Assembly (NCBI RefSeq): GCF_004193775.1
Contig: NC_041021.1
Location: 18,120,583 to 18,184,582, forward strand
DNA: 64,000 nucleotides
Reading direction: 5' to 3'
Source: Glycine soja
Taxonomy: Eukaryota; Streptophyta; Magnoliopsida; Fabales; Fabaceae
In this document: positions 55,845 through 64,000 of the stretch, one piece after another
Numbering within the stretch: position 1 is the first letter of the stretch
Layout of the letters: each line of letters opens with the position of its first letter
Made by a program: the position numbers and the translations under genes
The notes under the pieces: model-generated
Seen by the model: the letters and a program-made list of their open reading frames with translations, nothing else
Told to the model about the DNA's origin: nothing
The model's database searches: none

Positions 55845-56788
55845 TGTAGAAGCAAAGACATTTTAATGATTTGATGATGCCAAAGGATCATGCGCTTCTC
55901 AAGTTTAATTCAAGACAAGAAGCCAAGATAATCTCTAGAGTCTTAGGAAGGAAATTCCAAGTTGAAACAGCAAGAGGTTTGGCCAAAGAATTTAAGCTAA
56001 AAAGTTTTTACAAAAGATTTACTCTCTGGTAATCGATTATCAGAAGATGTAATCGATTACCAGTGGCCAAAATACTTCTTGAAATGCTTTTAAAATGTTT
56101 TTAGATGTTTTTGAAAACATGTAATCGATTACATAAGGATTGTAATCGATTACCAGCAGTTAAAACTATTTATAACAACTATTGGAAATTTTAATTCAAA
56201 TTTTACACTATGTAATCGATTACACTTGGATGGTAATCGATTACTAGCAGTTATTGAACATTTTTAATTCAAATTTTAAAGCCTGTAATCGATTACACAA
56301 GTCCTCTAAAACATTCCTTGGCTAAAACATAAGGAATTATTTGAGTGCTTCATTGTACAATCTATCTCTTTCAAGAGAGATTTCTTATTCTCTTCTTCTT
56401 ACTTCTAAAAAGGGATTAATAGACCGAGGGTCTCTTGTTGTAAAGCAATCTAAACACAAAGGAAGGGTTGTCCTTATGTGGTTCAGAACTTGTAAAGGGT
56501 TTTTGCAAGATAGTGGAACTCTCATGCGGGTTGCTTGGGGACTGGACGTAGGCACAAGGGTTGGCCGAACCAGTATAAAACTGAGTTTGCACTTTCTCTT
56601 CCCTTAAAATCTTTTATTTATTGTTGCTTTACATTAACATTCAGATTGGTTATTTTGAATCATCATTTAGAAATTTATCTTTAAGGGAACTTGCATTAAA
56701 ATCAAAGTAGAATTTTAATTGGAAAAATAGTTTGTAATATCTTAATTCAACCCCCCTTCTTAAGATATCTGAGGCCACTTGTCTAACA
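55845..56788 (+). repeat. 3' LTR of SIRE-A
   Basis: TGTAGAAGC to gtctaaca, 944 bp. Seven GTAATCGATTAC copies or variants start at 56029, 56049, 56121, 56142, 56212, 56233 and 56285. The segment with the TATA box present in the other SIRE LTRs (45013, 63343) is deleted right after the last palindrome, so this LTR probably lacks a normal promoter. Confidence 0.87.
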
Positions 56789-57963
56789 AAAGTTTGTTAA
56801 GTCATTCAAGCCCCAAATTTCCCTTATACATGGTGGAGTAGGCCACTCAGGAATGACCATTATTCTCTCAGAGTCCATAGGAAGCCCTTGATCACTATTT
56901 AAAAAGTTAAGGAAAGTAATGGAATAAAACATACCTTTTTCTTTATTTTCATGTTGATTATTCCTACAAAAAATTAGGACAAACCTAAGGTGTCCCATAT
57001 GAGCACCTAAGTTTGTATTGAAAAAAAGAAGAAGAACAAACCTACCTAATGGGTCCCTATGTACACAAATCATGAAGATGTTGGGTGCATGAGTGATTTT
57101 ACAAAAGAGGGTTGCACCACTCAACACATTTATCATACCACCAATCATAGGGATTTGGTGCCTCATAATACTTATTTTGGACACCAACAAAGCACAAGGA
57201 TTTAAGCTCTTACGAACCAAACCCTCATCCAACAACTCCTTTACTTGAGGAATAACCTCAAGCTCAAGAGGTATGGCAGCGCTAAGGGATGTTTCCCTTG
57301 ATAAGAGAAGGCAAAAAGATTGTTTGAGAAGAAGTGCGCTTTTGATATCACATTTTGTTGCAAAATGATTTTCCTTCTTAAAAATCTTCTTGGAGGAATC
57401 CTTTTCCTCTTTTTCCTTCCCCTTGACCTTTGAAGACAAGGCCTTACTATCCTTCTTTTTCTTTTGGTTTTCTAGTTTTTCTTTCTCATCCCTCTTATCT
57501 TTCATAGTTAGTTGATCCTTGGCCACCCGTGAAGGTGTTTGAGGATGCAACACAAATTTAGTGCCAAGATGGGTGAGGGTAATTTCATTAGTTAGGCCAT
57601 TGTAAATAATCTTCCTATCAAATTGCCATGACCTTCCTAAAAGAATATGTCCTGCCTCCATGGGAACTATATCACAATTAACTCCATCCTTATATGTCCC
57701 AATGCAGAAAGGTGCTTTCACTTGTTGGTTAACTATCATTTCCCCTGTTCATTGAGCCATTGAAGTTTATAAGGTTTTGGGTGAGGAATGATAGTGAGGT
57801 TCAACTTGGAAACTAATCTTGTGCTACAACAATTGTAGCAAGATCCACTATCCACAATTAGAGAACAAGTTTTATCTAAAATTTTGCACCTTGTATGAAA
57901 GATGTTCTCTCTTTGGGATTGAGATAGATCACAAGATTGACCTCCAAGGATCCTTCTAACCAT
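56789..57963 (-). pseudogene. element D protease and RT remains
   Basis: The minus strand from 57963: protease with an active-site-like D-S-G (IVDSGSCYNCCSTRLVSKL) and, in a second frame from 57739, GHILLGRSWQFDRKIIYNG, a K/E-rich linker, then RT entry residues VKELLDEGLVRKSLNPCAL. Catalytic blocks of RT cannot be followed in frame; short pieces such as VIPEWPTP near 56840 match the region after the active site. Multiple shifts and deletions. Confidence 0.75.
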
Positions 57964-58079
57964 TAGGAGGTCACCTTCTTCATGGGGGTAGACTTCCTCA
58001 CCAGACTCTTCACCCCTTACTTAATCTTCACTTCCACATGAAGAAGGGGAATAAGTAGTCTCCTCTTAAATACTATAAA

Positions 58080-59178
58080 TTTCTTGACCCCTCATAATCA
58101 TGGTTTTCTTTGTGGGGCATTGAGAGGCAATGTGACCTCTCCCAAGACATTTGAAGCATTTAATGTTGCTAGTCCTTTCTTGGGAATAACTCTTAGAAGT
58201 GGATTTCTATATGATTTTACCCTTCTCTTCCTTGGGTTTTGAAGGTGCAGCCGCCAAAATTCCTTGGGCTTGGTCCTTCCTTGGATAAGAGTGAAAACCA
58301 TAAGATTTTGAAGAAGGCTTTCTTTTAAGTTGTTGCTCCACTCTTATACAAAGTTGGACTAGCTCATCAAGGTCCCTATATGGAAGGAGTTCAACCTTGT
58401 CCCTCACTTCTATATTAAGCCCACTAAGGAACCTTGCTATGCTTGTTCTTTCCTCCTCCCTAAGTCCAGCTCTTAAAAAGAGCAGTTCCGTTTGTTGTCT
58501 ATATTCTTCAACAGTCATACTCCCTTGTCTAAGCCTTTGGAGCTTGTCCATAAGCTCCCTTTCATGGTAGGAGGGAATGTGCCTCTTCCTAAGGGCACTC
58601 TTAAGATCATTCCAATACTCTACTAGAAGATGCCCATGAATCCTTCGTTCCCTAATAAGGGAAGTCCACCAATAGAGGGCATACCCTTGAAAGCTAAGGG
58701 TAGCCAATGGAACTTTTCTCTCTTCGCTAATATGATGGCAAGCAAAGAGTTGTTCAACGTTCATTTCCCAATCTAAGTAGGCCTCAACATTATCTTTTTC
58801 ATGGAAATATGGGAGGCTAATGTTAACCTCTTGAGGCCTTTTATCCTTTTCTCTTCTTTGGGAATGATGTTTAGTATGTGAACTATGGCACCCTCTATAA
58901 TAATTGCTAAGTTCTTCACTTAAACTCTTGCAAGAGTCATGACTACTATAGGAGGCATGTTTTCCTCTTTTCATTTCTTTCATCATTTTTCTTCTTTCTT
59001 TCTCTCTTATTTTGTCTCTTTCATCTTGACTTATTTCTTCCACTCTTTTTTTACCTTTTTCTTTTCTCTCTTGTTTTTCTTTCCATAACTTGAGAGAACT
59101 CAACTCATCTAAGATTCTAGATAGAGGGTCGTTATGACTAGTACCCTCGCCATTAACACTAGATGAATGATGACTCAT
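58080..59178 (-). pseudogene. element D gag
   Basis: The minus strand starts at ATG 59178 and is open for 323 codons: a charged K/E/R-rich N-terminus, then the capsid-like core ISLPYFHEKDNVEAYLDWEM, LATLSFQGYALYWWTSL and MDKLQRLRQGSMTVEEYRQQ. After a single stop at 58207 the same frame holds a normal CCHC knuckle CFKCLGRGHIASQC (about 58160-58119). A further stop follows near 58080. This is the best preserved gag in the window. Confidence 0.85.
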
Positions 59179-60933
59179 GTTGGTTCCTAAATTGTGGTTC
59201 TTTCTTGTTAGGGGTTTGTAAAAAAGGTAAAAGCTAAGGTTCCAAAAGAACTCAAGATAAGCGTGATAAGAAAGAAGAAAGTACTATGCAATAACAAGAT
59301 AGACTAGGTGTGGCTAGTAAAGAAAATAAACTATGAAAGTAAGCAAGAAATTAAAGTGAAAGAAATGTAAACTAGGCGGATCCTAAGAGTGTTTGGATGA
59401 CCTCATTTAAGGTTCCCAACTAAACACTCACTATCCTATGGAAAAATTGCCTAAAATTATTACACACAAATGGAAGTAGGGTGACCTATTAGAGGCTCCC
59501 AACTTACTTCCAATGAAAAGCCTTTTTGTTAAAACACTTGAAAAAAATGAAGATAAGTAAATTCTAAATTAAAAAATTAAAAAAAGGTCCTCAATTTTGG
59601 TGATTCACTCAATTTTGAGTGCTTCTTAGTCTAATAGCTCTTAAGGTGGTTGGCCCCTTGCTTCTTGACTCAAATTCTTCAAGGGATGGCACCAATCCTC
59701 CTTTCCAATTCCCTATATAGCAACTCACAAACAAGGAAACAAAGAGACAAGCAATAACCAAAGACCAAAAAACTGAAATGAAAGTTAAACCAATAGAGTT
59801 TTAACAAAACAAATTTTCAAGGATTATTCAACAATTAAAGCAATGAAAAGCACACAAAAGAAAGCTAGGACTCAAAGAGAATCCTAGAATGGCTCTAGAG
59901 TAGAGTAGAAAAACTAAAAAAAAGGACTCAAGAAACCTCTAGTTTTGGCACTTGTTTTCACAATAATTTTGAATTGAAATTTCAAAACTAAGATTGGTAT
60001 AAAATAGGCACCAATTATAGAGGAAATTTCGAGCCAAAACAAGAAGCACACTTCCCATTCACTTTTTTTTGGTACATATGTCCAGAAAATTCAGTAAAAA
60101 ATTCAGCTCAAACTTCATAGTGACCAATTCCCAGTAATTTATACAAGCTCATATGTTCAAGCTGCCAGCACCAGCGATTTCAACCAAGAAATCAAGAGTA
60201 GTGTTGGCTAGTTACAATTTGTGTTTGCTTATGCTCAATTATCTTAAATAACACAATTCAAGAGAGCTTAAGACTTATTTTGATTCACAAATCCAGCCAC
60301 AACTTAGCACCACAACTCAACTTCATCATAGGCATCATGTAGGAAACTTAGAAAACAAAAAAAAAGAATTCAACAACAAGACTACTTCTAGGAAATGTAT
60401 TTAGAACATGTTTTGAACTAAATAACATGCATGAATTAGACTCAAAATTCAAAAGATAGGCTAAAAATGACCAGAATACATGAACAAATGTATCTATAAT
60501 TCAATCAAAAAAAATAAAAATTCAACATAAACTTACAACATAATGTGACAATTACTATGACTAAACATGACTCTAAGACAACATGGATTAAGTGATTTAA
60601 TCTTAGATTTTTGTGTTTTTTTCTAATCAATATTTTGGAACAAAATTTAGATCTAAGGTTCAGCAGAAGAATATTATGAATGAAAAATGATAGAACCTAA
60701 AATCAACACAAAAACATTATTCAAGAGTGGATCTACAAAATTTGAACCATAGAAATGTAAGAACAAGTGTATATCTAAGATTTAATCGGTTAATTTTTTT
60801 GAATCTACTCCAAACAGCACCAAACCACAAGACAATGGAGGATATACATGGAGAATAAGATGAAGAACAAGGAATTAAAGAGAATTCACTGAACAAAAAG
60901 ATAGAGGAATCAAAAGAACATCACCTAGACGAA
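59179..60933 (-). other. element D leader
   Basis: A-rich (on the plus strand) noncoding sequence of 1.75 kb between primer site and gag. No ORF, repeat or gene recognised. Confidence 0.6.
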
Positions 60934-60936
60934 GAT

Positions 60937-60949
60937 GCTCTTGATACCA
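60937..60949 (-). other. primer-binding site of element D
   Basis: The minus strand reads TGGTATCAAGAGC two bases after the LTR end, a tRNA-Met-like site with one extra A. Confidence 0.75.
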
Positions 60950-60951
60950 CA

Positions 60952-61920
60952 TGACTTAGGTCCCTGTGGAGCTTGTAGGCCTTGGATCTTCTTCATCAAT
61001 GGAGTCCTTTGCTTCTTGAATTTTAATGGCAGCGAAATGGAGAAGGAAGTGAGAGAGGAGACGTCACTTCAAGGAGAAGATGAGTCAAGAAGAAGCCCTC
61101 CACCATAGGAGGCCATGGATAAGAGCTTGGATGAAGGAGATGAATGAAGGCGGAGGAAGAGAAGAGCACGAAATTTTGTGCTCTAAAAGAGCTCTAAAAT
61201 ATGAAGTTTAATTTTCAAATGATTAAAGTTGAAAAAAATACACACACATGACCTCCATTTATAGCCTAAGTGTCACACAAAATTGAAGGGAAATTTGAAT
61301 TTCTATTCAAATTTCACTTGGATTTGAAATTGAATTTGTGGAGCCAAATTTTGGAGCCAAAATTTCACTAACTATGATTAGTGAATTTTAGTTATGGTTC
61401 AGCCCACTAATCCAAGATCAAGTCCAAGATTCTCCACTAAGTGTGCTTAGGTGTCATGAGGCATGTAAAGCATGAAGGACATGCACAAAGTGTGACTATA
61501 TGATGTGGCAATGCGGTGTAGCAAGCAAATGCTCACCCCCCCTCTACAATTTAATTGGATTGGGCTTCTCCCAATTCAATTAAATTTATTTTCCAACACA
61601 CACATCAAATATTCACTTAATGCATGTGAAATTACAAAACTACCCATAATACAAAAACTAGTCTAGGTGCCCTAAAATACAAGGGCTGAAAAATCCTACA
61701 TTTCTAGGGTACCCTACCTACATTAAGGAGCTCTAAATACAAGGTCCTAAAATAATGAAATCCTAATCTAACATGTACAAAGATAAGTGGGCTTATACTT
61801 AGCCCATGGGCCCAAAATCTACCCTAAGGCTCATGAGAACCTTAGGGCCTTCTCTTGCATCTCTGGCCCAATCTTCTTGGAGTCTTCTATCCAATGCCCT
61901 TGGGGGGTAAGATTGAATCA
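60952..61920 (-). repeat. 5' LTR of element D
   Basis: The minus strand runs TGATTCAATCTTACC to cctaagtca, 969 bp, closely matching solo LTRs A, B and C. Its attachment to a primer site and gag shows that the dispersed repeat is an LTR. Confidence 0.88.
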
Positions 61921-62128
61921 AAAGGGTGATCGATTCATTACACAGAAAGCAATGATATGGATGGATAGGTTCGCCTTTACTTTGAATGGGAGTCAAGAGC
62001 TTCCACGACTGCTAGCCAAGGCCAAGGAGATGGTAGATGTGTACTTGGCCCTCAAGGAAGTTCATGGGCTCCTCGATTATTGCCAACATATGATTGATCT
62101 GATGGCCCACATAATTAGGAGCTGCTAA
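61921..62128 (+). pseudogene. third Ogre: ORF1 C-terminus
   Basis: Reads MIWMDRFAFTLNGSQELPRL, AKAKEMVDVYLALKEVHGLL and MIDLMAHIIRSC with a stop at 62126-62128. It is the intact-frame counterpart of 11030-11242. It is cut on the left by the LTR of element D. Confidence 0.82.
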
Positions 62129-62366
62129 GGCAATTGTATTGTCGCTTTAATTTTGACTAGATAAACTTGTTGTTCCCTAATAAAATGAGGTTTGGTTTTA
62201 TCCTATGTGTTTGCTTAAAACTCTGTGTGAATCCAATACCTTGACAACTTATATTTAGCATACATTCATGTTTAGTTCTTTGTCGCATTTTGTTCCTCAA
62301 GGAAGCAACACCATAACTAAACACGCTCTAAGGAATCCCTGTCGAACCCTGTCTAAGACTAGAGTC

Positions 62367-62877
62367 ATGGGTGACGTAGAAGAGGTGCAAGAACAGATGA
62401 AGGCTGGTATGGTGGCCTTGAAAGATCAAATGGCTTCCATGATGGAAGCCATGCCACCAGCACCGCCCTTTAGGCAGATCTCCTCCTTCCATCAACGACA
62501 AATCAAGCACACCAACTCGCCCCAGACATGGTGGGACGAGGTGGAGAAGTATTGGGGAGTACGGATGGCCCGCATCTGGGGTATAATAGAAATGACTACC
62601 CCTACGGCTTACCCCCCAATTTCACACCGCCCACCAAGCACAAGAACGTGGATCATGCCGTTCCCATAACCTTTGATGGTCCGCTTCCCCAACCTATAGG
62701 GGGCGACCATGAAGAGCCTCGAGAACGTGCCCAAGTTGACGTCGACTCATACCCCCTGTTCACTGCTGAGGGACCGAAGTTCAATGCCATGGCTCAACCT
62801 AATACTGCGGGAGCCTCTCAATCCTGCCCAATGCAACCATTACATTTCTCCATAGAGGGGCCATGTAGACAAAGGAT
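62367..62877 (+). pseudogene. third Ogre: gag N-terminus, internally deleted
   Basis: ATG at 62367 (MGDVEEVQEQMKAGMVALKD) corresponds to 11490 in Ogre1. After PPAPPFRQI the frame shifts; the linker continues in the frame 62528-62877 (NYPY/NDYPYGLPPNF, DVDSYPLFTAEGPK). It is cut by a SIRE LTR near 62878. The upstream segment from 62129 is spacer. Confidence 0.75.
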
Positions 62878-63941
62878 CAAGCTGAATGTTTTGATGATGC
62901 CAAAGGATCACATGCTTCTCAAAGCTTTATTCAAGACAAAGAAATTAAAGATATTCAAGATGGATGATCAAGACAGTCTCTAGAGTCTTAGGAAGGGTAT
63001 ATTAAATAGGAAGGGAATTCCAATTGAAGTAGCAAAAGGTTTGGCCTAGAAATTTAAATTAAAAAGTCTTTTTCAAGAGATTTAATCTCTGGTAATCGAT
63101 TACCAGTGGCCAATAATTGATTTACAACAGCTATTAAAATTTGAATTCAAAAAATTGCACTGTGTAATCGATTACACATATATGGTAATCGATTACCAGC
63201 AGTTATTGAATGTTTTAATTCAAATTTTAAAGCTTGTAAACGATTACACACATACTGTAATCGATTACCAGAGGAGATTTTCAGAAAATATTCTCAACAG
63301 TCACATCTTTTTATTTGGTTCTTGAATGGCTATCAAAGGCCTATATATATGTGACTTGAGACACGAATTTGCTAAGAGTTTTTTTTTCAGAACAAAAAGG
63401 TCTTATCCTCTTAAAAAGCAAAATCGTTTTATCCTCTTACAAATTCCTTGGCCAAAACACTTGTGATTCAATAAGGAATTATTTGAGTGCTCAAATTGTT
63501 CAATCTATCTCTTTCAAGCGAGATTTCTTCTTCTCTTCTTCTTTATTCTGAAAAGGGATTAATAGACCGAGGGTCTCTTGTTGTAAAAGAATTCTAAACA
63601 CAAAGGAAGGATTGTCCTTGTGTGTTTAGAACTTGTAAAAGGAATTTACAAGATAGTGGAACTCTCAAGCGGGTTGCTTGGGGACTGGACGTAGGCACAA
63701 GGGTGTGGCCGAACCAGTATAAATCTGAGTTTGCACTTTCTCATCCCTTAAACTCCTTTATTTATTATTCCTTTATATTCATATTCAAATTGCTCTATTT
63801 GAATCAATATTTAAGAAGTTCATTATTAAGGGAATTTATAACTTGAATAGAAAGTGAAATAAAATTTTAATTGGGGAAATAGTTTGTGATATCTTAATTC
63901 AACCCCCCCTTCTTAAGATATCTGAGGCCACTTGTCCAACA
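62878..63941 (+). repeat. 5' LTR of a third SIRE copy (SIRE-C)
   Basis: Similar to the SIRE-A 3' LTR from the word gatgatgccaaaggatca onward; the first 20-30 bases expected from TGTAGAAGC are absent, so it is slightly truncated or starts differently. Ends cttgtccaaca at 63941. Palindromes are at 63092, 63164, 63185, about 63236 (variant) and 63256; TATA-like tatatata near 63343; hairpin at 63603-63619. Confidence 0.83.
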
Positions 63942-63943
63942 AG

Positions 63944-64000
63944 TGGTATCAGAGCTTCATTCTTGTATAAAGTTTAGAAGCTTCAAGAATTATGGCCTCA
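63944..64000 (+). other. SIRE-C primer site and gag start, cut by window end
   Basis: TGGTATCAGAGC at 63944-63955 is the tRNA-Met-type primer site. An ATG at 63992 (atggcctca) matches the gag start of SIRE-A at 45650. Confidence 0.8.

Larger units (their letters stand above)
44931..56788 (+). mobile_element. SIRE-type Ty1/copia element (SIRE-A) with nested SIRE-B
   Basis: Truncated 5' LTR (44931-45599), tRNA-Met-type primer site, gag, protease-integrase-RT-RNase H in copia order, an envelope-like ORF, a polypurine tract and a 3' LTR (55845-56788). The two LTRs differ at about 15 positions over some 450 aligned bases by eye (about 3%), so it is younger than Ogre1. A second SIRE-type LTR and gag (SIRE-B, from 51378) lie within the envelope-like region. 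Confidence 0.88.
56789..61920 (-). mobile_element. gypsy element D (5' LTR, gag, protease, RT part)
   Basis: On the minus strand: 5' LTR 61920-60952, primer-binding site, 1.75-kb leader, gag, protease and a broken RT that ends at 56789, where the SIRE-A 3' LTR abuts. The remainder of pol and its 3' LTR are not in the window. It sits in ORF1 of a third Ogre at 61920. Its LTR is the same family as solo LTRs A, B and C. Protease before RT makes it Ty3/gypsy, probably a chromovirus; lineage uncertain. Confidence 0.82.

Overview
The window looks like repeat-packed heterochromatin of a legume nuclear genome, most probably soybean (Glycine). It holds SIRE-type Ty1/copia elements with envelope-like ORFs, Ogre/Tat and Athila-type Ty3/gypsy elements with legume-style extra ORFs, a chromovirus-type solo LTR, and a Mutator-like element (MULE) carrying a plant-mobile-domain gene. 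I found no convincing single-copy host gene, no tRNA or rRNA gene and no microbial feature. Family names rest on motifs, primer-binding sites, LTR termini and target-site duplications (TSDs) read by eye; no database search was possible.

Layout. 1-7366: 3' parts of a minus-strand Ogre-like element (Ogre2), interrupted by the 3' half of an Athila-type element (about 1442-6250, minus). 7366-40948: a plus-strand Ogre/Tat element (Ogre1) with a truncated 5' LTR, ORF1, gag-protease, partial pol, a 3' extra ORF, tandem repeats and a 3' LTR. It has been hit by a solo LTR (9405-10270), a second solo LTR (14752-24126) that contains the MULE (15634-24030), which contains a 3-kb solo LTR (20147-23151), an Athila-type element lacking its 3' end (25922-34462), and a solo LTR inside its own 3' LTR (39297-40329). 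40949-44931: the gag-protease-RT part of Ogre2 in minus orientation, with another solo LTR (43783-44759). 44931-56788: a SIRE-type copia element (SIRE-A) into whose envelope-like ORF a second one (SIRE-B) has been inserted or recombined. 56789-61920: a minus-strand gypsy element (element D) with gag, protease and RT remains and a 5' LTR. 61921-62877: a fragment of a third Ogre. 62878-64000: the 5' LTR of a third SIRE copy.

Every retroelement coding region carries stops, frameshifts or deletions, so none looks autonomous. The clearest gene-like unit is the three-exon plant-mobile-domain gene in the MULE, which has one in-frame stop.

The most interesting signals are not coding. (1) The transcribed part of the SIRE-B LTR has a run of consecutive hairpins whose stems differ in sequence but stay paired, while loop length and loop sequence are kept. 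(2) Five unrelated element families each carry their own short palindromic word, clustered just upstream of a TATA box. (3) The same palindrome-plus-TATA module recurs inside SIRE elements upstream of the envelope-like ORFs, and in weaker form in Ogre and Athila, which suggests internal promoters for the 3' ORFs. (4) The 3' ORFs of Athila, Ogre and perhaps SIRE look like members of one protein family.
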